Source: an uncultured Alphaproteobacteria bacterium
GTDB lineage: Bacteria; Pseudomonadota; Alphaproteobacteria; Rs-D84
Direction of reading: 5' to 3'
NCBI GenBank assembly: GCA_904502095.1
Contig: CAJGDG010000005.1
Location: 1 to 59,856 of the forward strand
Length of the DNA stretch: 59,856 nucleotides
A program made the translations under genes and the position numbers. The notes beneath the pieces were generated by a model. It was not told the origin of the DNA. It did not search any database and saw only the letters and a list, made by a program, of their open reading frames with translations. Positions 7,235-16,057 of the stretch are shown here, in pieces; positions within the stretch are counted from its first letter, which is position 1, and every line of letters starts with the position of its first letter.

Positions 7235-10200
7235 TATTCAATCTCCACCCGAACACCCAGCGCCGACAAATCAGCCACAGTCGTATTGCCCAATTCAACC
7301 CCGCCCGGCAATGCCAATGTTGCAACCTTGTCTGCACCATGCAAATTCAAAACAACCTGGGTATACCCGCGTGGCAACGCAACAATAGCCTTTTTAACAT
7401 CCTGCAAAACCGCGCCATCACGAATGTCCAAAGTCATCTTTTTTGCAATTTTTGCCACCCAATGCGCCAACGGCGTAATAGAATCAACAAATATCGACAC
7501 CCTGTCATCACGATTAGATGTCTTGCCCGACAATATCACCACATTTTCACCGGATAAAATCTGGGCAAATTCAATCGCAGAGTCACCAAACGCCACCGCA
7601 TCAACATTACCAAAGCTGTCAGACGCGTTAATAGTTATCATTTCTTTGCCCGTCTTGGTACGACGACGACCAAAAGAATTTACATTAACAGCAATCTGAA
7701 CAGGCTTTCTGTCCGGCATTTTAATTAAAGTTGCACTGGTCGCCAAATTCGCCGATTGAATTAAATGCTTGTACTGGTCTAATGGGTGTGCAGAAATATA
7801 AAATCCCAACACAGCCAATTCGTTTTCCAGCCGCTGCCCAAATGTCCACGGTGCAGTATCAGGCAGGTTTTTTAATAATCTGTCTTCGACAACATCATCT
7901 TCAACTGTGTTTGCAAACAGCGATAACATATTTGCGCCATCACGCGATTTTGCAGCATAAGACAATATTGCATCAGCGTTCATATAAATCTTGGCACGAT
8001 TGGGTTCCAGGGAATCCAAAACGCCTGTTCGCGCAAACGCTTCCAGTATTCTTTTGTTTACAATTGTCGAACAGCGTTTTGCAAAATCTGTTAAATTCTT
8101 AAATTTGCCGTTGGCGTTTCTTTCTGCAACAATCGCATCGGTTGCGACCGTACCAACACCCTTTAATGCCGCCAAAGCGTATACAATTTTACCGTCACGA
8201 ACGGTGAACAAAGATTCACTTTCATTAATATCAGGCGCGACAATCTGAATTCCAAAATTTGTCTTGGCATCATCTACGAACAACGCCAACTGGTCTGTAT
8301 CATTCAAATTACTGGACATAGACGCAGCCAAAAATTCCGGCGTAAAGTTAGCCTTTAAATACGCGCACTGGTTCGCAACAATCGAATACGCAATCGCGTG
8401 CGACTTATTAAACGCGTACTTTGCAAATTCTTTGAAACGTTCCCACAAATCTTTGGCGGTAGCACGATCCAAGGTCTGTTCTTTTTCACAGCCTTCATAG
8501 AACTTGCCCTCTAATTCGTCCAACATTTTTATAATCTTTTTACCCATCGCCTTACGCACATTGTCTGATTGGCCACGGGTAAAGCCCGCCAAAGCGCGCA
8601 CCAATTGCATAACCTGTTCTTGATAAACGATAATACCATATGTTTCTTTTAAAATAGGTTCTGCCTTGGGATGAACAAATTCAACAGGTTCTTCGCCATG
8701 CATACGCGCAATAAATTGCGGAATCATCGCAATTGGTCCGGGGCGATTTAACGCATTTAACGCGGAAATTTCCAAGAAACTGGTCGGGTGCATTTTGCGC
8801 AAAGTCTGTTGCACAAACGGGGCATCAAATTGGAATATACCTTCGGTTAATCCGGACTGCCACAACTTCATAGTCTTTGGGTCATCTGTTGGAATCTGGT
8901 CTAAATCAATATTAACCCCGCGAGTCTGTTGAATCAAACGCGTTGCATACTTTAACACAACCAGTGTTTCTAACCCCAAAAAATCAAACTTAATCAATCC
9001 AGCGCTTTCCAGATAATGTCCGTCATATTGGCACGACGGCAACGGGTTAGCAGGATCACGATAAACAGGTGCAATTTTGGTTGTTGGACGATCGCCAATA
9101 ACGACACCGCACGCATGTTGCCCCAAATTACGCAAAGAGCCTTCTAATTCTTCTGCAATTGTGACGACTTTGTTTAAATCTTGGTCATTATTTAAGATAT
9201 CTTGGATTTCGTTGGACATACCAACGGCATCTTTCAGTGTTTTGGCATCCTGAGGAATTAACTTTGACAATCTGTCAGATTTGGAATAGGGCATACCATA
9301 CACACGCCCAATATCACGAATTGCGCCACGCGCCTGAAGACTGCCAAATGTTATAATACGACAGACAGAATCATGCCCATATTTATCACAGATATACGAC
9401 AACACACGTTCAATACCCGTTGGTTCAAAATCAACGTCAAAGTCCGGCATAGAAATACGGTCTGGATTCAAAAAGCGTTCAAACAACAACCCATATTTCA
9501 AGGGGTCAACATTTGTAATACCCAACGCCCATGCAACAATAGACCCCGCACCAGACCCACGCCCAGGCCCGGTCAAAACATCATTTTTTCGACACCAATC
9601 AATATAGTCCGCAACAATTAGAAAATACCCCGGAAATCCCATACCAATAATAACACCCAGCTCAAACTCTGCCTGTTCATAATATGGTGCAGTATCAGTA
9701 ATGTTATGCTGTTCTAATCTGCGCTTTAAGCCTGACATAGTATTATCGCGCAACATTTGACATTCTGCCTCTAAATCATCCCCAAAACGAGGCAACAACG
9801 GCTTTTCGTGAACATTTACCATAAAACCACAGCGTTTGGCAACAACAACCGTATTTTCAATCGCCTCTGGTAAATCAGAAAAGATTTCTGACATTTGTTC
9901 ATACGACTTAAAATATTGCTCAGACGATTTGCGCGGACGTTCTGGATCAATAACCTTGGTCTGCCCCAACACACACCCCAACGCATCCGCAGATTCATAG
10001 TCCGTTTCAGCAGCAAAACAAACATCGTTTGTTGCGACAATTGGAATATTTAAATCCTGGGCAATTTTTAAAAAACCAGGTTCTGTTTTAATTTCTCTTT
10101 CCAAACCATGCCGCTGGATTTCGATATAAAATCTGTCGCCAAAAACACTTAATAATTTTTTGGCATACATTGTCGCCTGGTCTTCTTGGCCGTTTAACAA

Positions 10201-10644
10201 CGCCATACCAATTGGCCCCGTATGCGCCCCAGACAAGCAAATTACACCAGCACAACGCGCCGCCAATTCATCAAAAGTCACATAAGGTCCCAAATGATGA
10301 TTTTCACCACGCATATACATAATCTTGTTTAAATCACACAGATTTAAATACCCAGCATGATTTTGCGCCAGTAAAACCAGTTTAGACAACGATTCCATGC
10401 GCAAAATTTTTGGATCAGCATTATGATGATTCAGGGAAATTTCAATTCCAATAATGGGTTGAATTTTATTCTTTGGCATTACATCCGAAAACTCGGCACA
10501 GCCGGACATTAGATTAGTATCTGTCAGCGCACACGCAGACATCCCCGCCGCCTGACACAACGCAGGAATTTGCTTGATTGTAAGGGTGCTGGCCCCAACA
10601 GAAAAACGTGAATGAGTACGAAGATGAATAAATTGCCGTTCCAT
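7234..10644 (-). CDS. dnaE: DNA polymerase III subunit alpha
   Basis: Catalytic subunit of the replicative polymerase, 1136 residues. The N-terminal PHP domain begins FIHLRTHSRFSVG. The palm has PDFDVDF at residues 400-406, whose aspartates 401 and 403 fall at the same numbers as the E. coli catalytic pair, and the third acidic residue lies in KFDFLGLETL (D554). GPGRGSGAGS, the helix-hairpin-helix region and the C-terminal OB fold follow. I chose the ATG at 10644 because it gives the family's N-terminus. An in-frame ATG at 10650 and a TTG at 10686, the latter preceded by AGGA, are alternatives that add 2 or 14 residues. It overlaps rsmH by one base. Confidence 0.97.
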   Translation of the reverse strand: MERQFIHLRTHSRFSVGASTLTIKQIPALCQAAGMSACALTDTNLMSGCAEFSDVMPKNKIQPIIGIEISLNHHNADPKILRMESLSKLVLLAQNHAGYLNLCDLNKIMYMRGENHHLGPYVTFDELAARCAGVICLSGAHTGPIGMALLNGQEDQATMYAKKLLSVFGDRFYIEIQRHGLEREIKTEPGFLKIAQDLNIPIVATNDVCFAAETDYESADALGCVLGQTKVIDPERPRKSSEQYFKSYEQMSEIFSDLPEAIENTVVVAKRCGFMVNVHEKPLLPRFGDDLEAECQMLRDNTMSGLKRRLEQHNITDTAPYYEQAEFELGVIIGMGFPGYFLIVADYIDWCRKNDVLTGPGRGSGAGSIVAWALGITNVDPLKYGLLFERFLNPDRISMPDFDVDFEPTGIERVLSYICDKYGHDSVCRIITFGSLQARGAIRDIGRVYGMPYSKSDRLSKLIPQDAKTLKDAVGMSNEIQDILNNDQDLNKVVTIAEELEGSLRNLGQHACGVVIGDRPTTKIAPVYRDPANPLPSCQYDGHYLESAGLIKFDFLGLETLVVLKYATRLIQQTRGVNIDLDQIPTDDPKTMKLWQSGLTEGIFQFDAPFVQQTLRKMHPTSFLEISALNALNRPGPIAMIPQFIARMHGEEPVEFVHPKAEPILKETYGIIVYQEQVMQLVRALAGFTRGQSDNVRKAMGKKIIKMLDELEGKFYEGCEKEQTLDRATAKDLWERFKEFAKYAFNKSHAIAYSIVANQCAYLKANFTPEFLAASMSSNLNDTDQLALFVDDAKTNFGIQIVAPDINESESLFTVRDGKIVYALAALKGVGTVATDAIVAERNANGKFKNLTDFAKRCSTIVNKRILEAFARTGVLDSLEPNRAKIYMNADAILSYAAKSRDGANMLSLFANTVEDDVVEDRLLKNLPDTAPWTFGQRLENELAVLGFYISAHPLDQYKHLIQSANLATSATLIKMPDRKPVQIAVNVNSFGRRRTKTGKEMITINASDSFGNVDAVAFGDSAIEFAQILSGENVVILSGKTSNRDDRVSIFVDSITPLAHWVAKIAKKMTLDIRDGAVLQDVKKAIVALPRGYTQVVLNLHGADKVATLALPGGVELGNTTVADLSALGVRVEIE

Positions 10645-10728
10645 GTGCATAACAATAGCAAAACAGATACCCCAAGGCAACCACAATATTTCCTAAAAAA
10701 CATAAAAAATCGCCCGACGGGCGACATT

Positions 10729-11442
10729 TTAAACTGGTCTGCGCTTATACGCATTCCAATACTTTAAAAATATGGTCGTATCAGTCGTTGGGTTATTTGC
10801 AATCGACAAAGTATCCCAATCTATAACCGAACAAATATTCAATTCATCATCAAATAAAAAATTCAGTTCATTTAAATCAAAATGAGCCAAAACCTGACGC
10901 GGATGACGGCACGATTCTTCTTTGGTTCGAACCTGCATACTGGTTAAAAACCTATCTTTATTCGGGATATCATCCACCTTAATTCGTTGCAGTTGGCGAA
11001 TAATCCCATGAATTTGCTTTAAAACTTTCTGATCATTTTCCAACACATACGATTTATCAAATTCTGTTATCAGTTTACCCGGCACACTTTCGCACGCATA
11101 CATTGGTATTTTATTATCTGCAACCACATGCGGAATTTTGACCTTCATCCTTTGTTCCACATAATTATTTAAAAATTCAAAGTCTTTTAATTGTTGCACA
11201 GATACATTTCTAAAAATTTTGACATAATATTTGTTATTAACCAAACAAACCATACGGTTTAATGTACGCTGTCGGATAAATTTAACAGAACTTATCTTTT
11301 CTCCATATGCGCGTTTTATAAAGCGACGAATGCTAGGATAAAACAAGAATATATTAACCCGTCCACGCCACAAACGACGGTTATCGGTTCCATATATAAA
11401 ACAAGAAATTAAATTACTGATAAAGAACACTATCTTTTGCAT
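10729..11442 (-). CDS. Phosphotransferase (APH/choline kinase-like) family protein
   Basis: The protein is 237 residues with a degenerate kinase-like fold. Near the C-terminus the catalytic loop AHFDLNELNFLF (H-x-D-x4-N) is followed by VIDWDTLSIANNP, the metal-binding aspartate, as in aminoglycoside phosphotransferase, choline kinase and LPS kinase relatives. The N-terminal lobe has KYYVKIF, a plausible ATP-binding lysine. The substrate cannot be told; a sugar, choline or lipopolysaccharide component is possible. It begins 84 bases upstream of dnaE on the same strand and has its own promoter, so the two may be co-transcribed. A TTG two codons upstream is an alternative start. Confidence 0.75.
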   Translation of the reverse strand: MQKIVFFISNLISCFIYGTDNRRLWRGRVNIFLFYPSIRRFIKRAYGEKISSVKFIRQRTLNRMVCLVNNKYYVKIFRNVSVQQLKDFEFLNNYVEQRMKVKIPHVVADNKIPMYACESVPGKLITEFDKSYVLENDQKVLKQIHGIIRQLQRIKVDDIPNKDRFLTSMQVRTKEESCRHPRQVLAHFDLNELNFLFDDELNICSVIDWDTLSIANNPTTDTTIFLKYWNAYKRRPV

Positions 11443-11460
11443 ATCCAATCACTTTTCAAT

Positions 11461-11496
11461 CGTTAAAAATTATAACGATTTTTATAAATATATCAA
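11461..11496 (-). promoter_or_regulatory. Promoter of the phosphotransferase-dnaE transcript, with operator-like dyad
   Basis: On the minus strand, TTGATA (11491-11496) and TATAAT (11469-11474) are 16 bases apart. The -10 box lies inside an inverted repeat CGTTA...TAACG (11461-11477), which could be a repressor site or chance in AT-rich DNA. Confidence 0.5.
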
Positions 11497-11507
11497 GGAT
11501 AATATTC

Positions 11508-11540
11508 CTATACAAAAACACCCCCATTTTTTGGGGGTAT
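11508..11540 (-). terminator. secA terminator
   Basis: Just after the secA stop on the minus strand, the stem ATACCCCC-AAAAAAT-GGGGGTGT is followed by a T-rich run. Confidence 0.85.
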
Positions 11541-11544
11541 TTTA

Positions 11545-14157
11545 CTAGTGCAACTTACCGCAACAATGTTTGAATTTTAAGCCAGAACCACACGGGCAGG
11601 GGGAATTACGACGAGAATCCCCAGCCGCCTGATTCAGCTTTTGATCGTGTTGTGCGCGTTCTGCTTCGGTTGCAGCGACATCTTCACGCGTCAGTTCCAT
11701 ACGACACAGATATGATACTGACATAATTTTAAAGTTGTTGATTGTATTCTTAAACAAATCCAACGCTTCGCGTTTATATTCATACAACGGATTCTTTTGT
11801 GCATATCCACGCAAACCAATTGCGCTTTGCAGGTAATCCATCTGTTGCAAATGTTTTTTCCATACCGAATCCAACGCGCCCAGCATCATCTGACGCGATG
11901 CCATCTGCATCAATTCTGCGCCATATTTACCTGACTGCTGTTCATATCTGCGCAACGCTAAATTCAGCAATGTTTCATAAGCCTTGCGTTCTGTAATTTG
12001 TTCGTCGGTTTTCCACTTTTCTATATCTGTGATATCCAACGCAAATACACGCATCATCGCATTATGAATAGCGTTCAAATTCCAATCCGCAGGCATCGCT
12101 TTTTCAGGGATGCTGTTTTCACAGATAATTTCAACAACATCCGCAATCATTTCGCGCGCCAACGGTGACAAATCTTCGCTTACCATTAAATCATCACGTT
12201 GTTTATAAATGACACAACGTTGTTCATTCATAACATCGTCATATTTCAACAGTTCTTTACGGGCTTCGAAATAGCGTGCTTCTACGCGTTTTTGCGCCTT
12301 TTCCAACGCCTTGGTAATCCAAGGATGGGTAATTGCTTCACCGGTTTTCAGCCCCAGTGTTGTCAACATGCCCTGCAGACGCGACGCACCAAAGATACGC
12401 ATCAAATCATCATCCAATGCCAAAAAGAACTTTGAATCACCAGGGTCACCCTGACGGCCTGAACGACCACGCAGCTGATTATCAATACGGCGTGACTCAT
12501 GACGTTCCGTACCAATCACATACAAGCCGCCAGCATCCAAAACCAGCTTTTTATTTGCTTCGATTTCAGCATAAATCGCCTGCTTTTTCTGTTCAAAATC
12601 CGGCGCTTCTGCATCCAGTTCTGCAATCAAATCTTCTGCGTTTCCTCCCAGTTTAATATCTGTACCACGACCAGCCATATTTGTTGCGATTGTCACAGCA
12701 CCTGGCGCGCCGGCCTGGGAAACGATTTTTGCTTCGGACTCATGATGTTTTGCATTCAAAACCGCAGGATTGATATTTAATTTTTTACGAACAATTGCGG
12801 CTAACTCCTCAGACTTTTCAATCGAAACCGTCCCGACCAAAACAGGCTGTTTGCGTGCAACACATTCAGAAATCTGCTTCAAGATAGCATCGTATTTTTC
12901 GTCTTTGTTGCGATAAATTTCATCGTGGTGGTCATTTCGCGCAACAGGGCGGTTTGTTGGTATTGAAACCACGCGCAATTTATAAATTTCTTCAAATTCC
13001 GCCGCTTCGGTCATCGCAGTTCCTGTCATACCAGACAAGGTTGGATACAAACGGAACAAATTCTGGTAAGAAATACTGGACACAGTCTGGTTTTCCGGCT
13101 GAACACGAACATGTTCTTTTGCCTCGATAGCCTGATGCAAACCTTTACCAAAGCGACGACCAGACATCACACGCCCAGTAAATTCATCAACAATCAGGAT
13201 TTCGCCGTTACGCACAACATAATTGACATTTTTCTGGAACAAGTGGTGCGCCAACAAAGACTGCTGAATATGCATAACCAACGCAGCATTTTCAGACGCA
13301 TACAAATTATCCCCAATCAACAAATCCGCTTCTTTTAACAGACGAGTTGCGCTGTCCACGCCACTTTCTGTCAATGTCACATGTCTGTCTTTTTCGTCTT
13401 TTTTAAAGTCTGATTCTGTCAGCTGCGCAACCACTGCATCAACCTTGGCGTACAATTCGCTGGTATCTTCGGCAGGCCCTGAAATAATTAACGGTGTACG
13501 CGCTTCGTCAATCAAAATACTGTCAACTTCGTCAACGATTGCGTAAAAGAACGGGCGTAAAACCTGCTGTTTCTTTGAAAATTTCATATTATCGCGCAGA
13601 TAATCAAAGCCCAATTCAGAATTAGTCACATATGTAATATCACACGCATAGGCTTCGCGTCTTTCTTCATCTGTCATATCATGCTGGATAATACCAACAG
13701 ACATCCCCAAAAATCTATAAATTTCACCCATCCATTCGGCGTCACGCGATGCCAAATAATCATTTACAGTAATCAAATGTGCGCCTTTACCGTGCAAAGC
13801 CTTCAGATACATTGCTAATGTCGCAACCAGTGTTTTACCTTCACCGGTCTTCATTTCTGCGATTTGCCCATTAGTCAAAACCATACCGCCAATCATCTGA
13901 ACATTAAAGTGCCGCAAACCGATTGTACGAATTGACGCTTCACGAACCAATGCAAACGCATCAGGCAACACATCTTTTTCTTTGTCCCCAGCCGCCAATC
14001 GCGCACGCAACACATCTGTTTGTTCGCGCAGCTGTTCATCGGACATTGCGTGATATTTAGGTTCTAAATCATTAATTAACGAAACCGTTTTATCATAACC
14101 TTTAACCAATCTGTCGTTTGCAGACCCCAATAATTTACCAATTAAGTTTTTTACCAT
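11545..14157 (-). CDS. secA: Preprotein translocase ATPase SecA
   Basis: Motor ATPase that drives unfolded preproteins through SecYEG. It is 870 residues. Walker A GEGKT is near residue 104, and the DEAD-type box lies in DEVDSILIDEARTPLIISG. The preprotein cross-linking domain, GTERHESRRIDNQLRGRSGRQGDPG in two parts of the second motor domain, and the helical scaffold follow. The C-terminus carries the zinc-binding SEC-C tail CPCGSGLKFKHCC used for SecB and phospholipid contact. An AAGGA ribosome binding site precedes the ATG. It stands alone with its own promoter and terminator. It would serve the many signal-peptide proteins in this window. Confidence 0.98.
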   Translation of the reverse strand: MVKNLIGKLLGSANDRLVKGYDKTVSLINDLEPKYHAMSDEQLREQTDVLRARLAAGDKEKDVLPDAFALVREASIRTIGLRHFNVQMIGGMVLTNGQIAEMKTGEGKTLVATLAMYLKALHGKGAHLITVNDYLASRDAEWMGEIYRFLGMSVGIIQHDMTDEERREAYACDITYVTNSELGFDYLRDNMKFSKKQQVLRPFFYAIVDEVDSILIDEARTPLIISGPAEDTSELYAKVDAVVAQLTESDFKKDEKDRHVTLTESGVDSATRLLKEADLLIGDNLYASENAALVMHIQQSLLAHHLFQKNVNYVVRNGEILIVDEFTGRVMSGRRFGKGLHQAIEAKEHVRVQPENQTVSSISYQNLFRLYPTLSGMTGTAMTEAAEFEEIYKLRVVSIPTNRPVARNDHHDEIYRNKDEKYDAILKQISECVARKQPVLVGTVSIEKSEELAAIVRKKLNINPAVLNAKHHESEAKIVSQAGAPGAVTIATNMAGRGTDIKLGGNAEDLIAELDAEAPDFEQKKQAIYAEIEANKKLVLDAGGLYVIGTERHESRRIDNQLRGRSGRQGDPGDSKFFLALDDDLMRIFGASRLQGMLTTLGLKTGEAITHPWITKALEKAQKRVEARYFEARKELLKYDDVMNEQRCVIYKQRDDLMVSEDLSPLAREMIADVVEIICENSIPEKAMPADWNLNAIHNAMMRVFALDITDIEKWKTDEQITERKAYETLLNLALRRYEQQSGKYGAELMQMASRQMMLGALDSVWKKHLQQMDYLQSAIGLRGYAQKNPLYEYKREALDLFKNTINNFKIMSVSYLCRMELTREDVAATEAERAQHDQKLNQAAGDSRRNSPCPCGSGLKFKHCCGKLH

Positions 14158-14183
14158 CTTTCTTCCTTATACTTATCCCGAGT

Positions 14184-14230
14184 TTTATAGCAATTTTGTG
14201 CCTTGCGGTCAAGATACTTTATGATATAAT
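14184..14230. promoter_or_regulatory. Overlapping divergent promoters for secA and the 71-residue ORF
   Basis: On the minus strand, TTGACC (14207-14212) and TATAAA (14184-14189), spacer 17, drive secA. On the plus strand, TTGCGG (14203-14208) and TATAAT (14225-14230), spacer 16, with an extended -10 TGATATAAT, point toward the small ORF and rnpB. The two -35 boxes share bases, so polymerase could occupy only one at a time. Confidence 0.55.
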
Positions 14231-14292
14231 AACAACAAAGAACTTTCGCAAGTCCATAAAACAATTTTTTTCATCAGGGAGGGGATAAAAAC

Positions 14293-14508
14293 ATGCGAGA
14301 AAACACACAACAGTTAAAACCAGAATCGATTACCAGTGAAGTTTACATAATCGCACCCACACAAATTGAATATATCGCACACATTTTCGGCAATACAGTC
14401 GCCGACACAATGAATATGCGCACATTTGCACCTAAAATACGCCAAATCGCCGAACATGCGCTGCGTCATGCTCTGCAATCCGCAAAACACATGGGCGAAA
14501 AGAAATAA
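14293..14508 (+). CDS. Small hypothetical protein (71 residues)
   Basis: A 71-residue ORF starting MRENTQQLKPESITSEVY. A strong ribosome binding site (GGGAGGGG) lies about 8 bases upstream and a good promoter about 60 bases upstream, which is the main reason to believe it. No signal peptide or membrane segment is visible; the C-terminal half is helical and basic (RQIAEHALRHALQSAKHMGEKK region). I do not recognise it. It lies directly upstream of rnpB on the same strand. Confidence 0.55.
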   Translation: MRENTQQLKPESITSEVYIIAPTQIEYIAHIFGNTVADTMNMRTFAPKIRQIAEHALRHALQSAKHMGEKK

Positions 14509-14514
14509 AAACAA

Positions 14515-14542
14515 TTGAAATTTTCAGAATAACTGGTACGAT
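14515..14542 (+). promoter_or_regulatory. rnpB promoter
   Basis: TTGAAA (14515-14520) and TACGAT (14537-14542), 16 bases apart, would start transcription at about 14549-14551, which is where the rnpB pairing begins. Confidence 0.5.
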
Positions 14543-14550
14543 TAGCCCCA

Positions 14551-14873
14551 CAAGATGGGCTGGACATGGCTGACAATCACACGATTGTTTGAGGAAAGTC
14601 CGGGCTGCATGGGACAACGCACCGGCTAATATACCGGGCAGGGCGACCTGACGATAAGAGCAACAGTGACGAAACGATTAAGTTCGAGTGAAACGGGCAA
14701 TCTCTGCGTGCAGCAACTTCAAATAGGCCCCCGCATATGCGTCCCACATTGGGGGCGGGTAGAAGGCTTGACATTTGCAGCAATGCAAAATGCAGATTAA
14801 TCATGTCCACTACCCTGAGACGGTATAAAACTGATTCAGGGCAGAACAGAACCCGGCTTATATGCCCATCTTG
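14551..14873 (+). ncRNA. rnpB: RNase P catalytic RNA, bacterial type A
   Basis: RNA component of RNase P, which removes 5' leaders from pre-tRNAs. The conserved 5' core GAGGAAAGTCCGGGCT begins near 14591, and the 3' core ACAGAACCCGGCTTATATG near 14847. The 5' AGATGGGC (14553-14560) pairs with GCCCATCT (14864-14871) to form helix P1. Other conserved pieces include ACAGTGACGAAACG and GTGAAACGGGCAA. The GGGGGCGGGTAGAAGGCTTGAC region lies in the distal half. The length of about 323 bases is normal. A promoter and a strong terminator bracket it. Confidence 0.95.
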
Positions 14874-14878
14874 CAAAA

Positions 14879-14904
14879 AACACGCCTTTTTGGCGTGTGT
14901 TTTA
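14879..14904 (+). terminator. rnpB terminator
   Basis: ACACGCC-TTTTT-GGCGTGT followed by GTTTTATTTTT, immediately after RNase P RNA. It also faces the minus-strand gene ending at 14902. Confidence 0.85.
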
Positions 14905-16017
14905 TTTTTCTTTATATTTGCCTAAACCATCCAACATGTCGTTAAACAAAACCGACGCACAATACAACGCGGCATCACGCCACCGCACATCTGATGGATA
15001 CCAGCTTTCTGTCAAATTTTTGAAAGTCTGTTTACTAATTTCACCACCATTTAACAAATCGTATCGCGCATCACCCATATCCATACGCTTGTACACAGGG
15101 GACATTATTGGGAATTCGCCCGTACCAATTTCAAAGTCCGCAGTATAAACGGGAACATTTTCTGAACCATATCGCAACTCTAAACAATCCACTAAATCCC
15201 CAAGAATAGTGGGCCCATTTGCAGCCGCTTCATCTGGTTCAATACGGGTTACACAAAAGATTTTATTAAAAAATTTGGTTTTTTCATGACTCTTTGGATG
15301 CGACACCATCAAATGAGATGTCACGCGCGCTTCTTTGCGACAAAAACGCCCCAGTCCAGTATGCAAACCAATTGAAAGCAAAGACTTCGCACCTTTCATC
15401 ACTTCATCATAAATAGACAATGCCATTTTATTTTCAGTCATCTGTTCACACCCACCATAAAACAAACCATAAGGATGCTTATATTGGCCATTACTAATTG
15501 CCGCCCACACACCATCTTTTAAATGAGCCTTTCGAAATTCTTTGATTTTGTTCTTTTTACCAACGGCATCTGGTTTACTTAACAGCAAATCATGCGCCAA
15601 TTCATATTTTGGGTTTTGTGGTAAAAATTTAGGTTTTGAAAAGTCAACACCAAAATTTCTGTTCAAATCGACCAAACCGCCATTTTTTTTATCCATAACT
15701 TCACGCATACGATTTTGCATCCCCCAGCCATTAATCACATGCACCAACACAAAAGTATATTTTTTTAACATTTCTGGTGTTAATCTTGGTACAAACTTGT
15801 CCAAAAACATTAATTGCGCAGCACTGCCAAAATAGCCTTCTATTCCATGCACACCTGAATTAATCACAACTTTGTTAGGCCCATCGCCAATCATAACATA
15901 AGGAATATCAAATTTATGATTTTCTGCGCGACACCACTTTACATCGCCACACCTTTCAGCAGCGTCACAAAATTTTTGTGTTGCTTCATACCAATTTTCA
16001 GAATAATAATTTTGCAT
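14902..16017 (-). CDS. DUF2817 family M14-like zinc peptidase
   Basis: The protein is 371 residues. It carries the DUF2817 signature SGVHGIEGYFGSAAQ, whose H-G-I-E is the H-x-x-E zinc motif of carboxypeptidase-like (M14) folds. DLNRNFGVDF follows, then a third zinc histidine in GLHTGLG and a catalytic glutamate candidate in ADFEIGTGEFP. No signal peptide is seen, so a cytoplasmic location is likely. It lies 40 bases downstream of tolA in the same direction, where tolB and pal stand in many proteobacteria, so it is probably part of the tol transcript. Its substrate is unknown; peptides including cell-wall fragments are possible. An AAGGG ribosome binding site supports the ATG. Confidence 0.85.
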   Translation of the reverse strand: MQNYYSENWYEATQKFCDAAERCGDVKWCRAENHKFDIPYVMIGDGPNKVVINSGVHGIEGYFGSAAQLMFLDKFVPRLTPEMLKKYTFVLVHVINGWGMQNRMREVMDKKNGGLVDLNRNFGVDFSKPKFLPQNPKYELAHDLLLSKPDAVGKKNKIKEFRKAHLKDGVWAAISNGQYKHPYGLFYGGCEQMTENKMALSIYDEVMKGAKSLLSIGLHTGLGRFCRKEARVTSHLMVSHPKSHEKTKFFNKIFCVTRIEPDEAAANGPTILGDLVDCLELRYGSENVPVYTADFEIGTGEFPIMSPVYKRMDMGDARYDLLNGGEISKQTFKNLTESWYPSDVRWRDAALYCASVLFNDMLDGLGKYKEK

Positions 16018-16057
16018 TTTTTACCCTTGATTAACCCTTACATCCACAGATTTTTAA

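Noticed and set aside
10645..10686. Extending dnaE to the TTG at 10686
   Set aside because: The ATG at 10644 places the catalytic Asp401/Asp403 at the same numbers as the E. coli enzyme and matches the family N-terminus; the TTG remains only an alternative.
14577..14876. Open frame on the minus strand across rnpB
   Set aside because: It lies wholly inside the RNase P RNA, whose conserved cores and promoter explain the sequence; such frames are a known false call.
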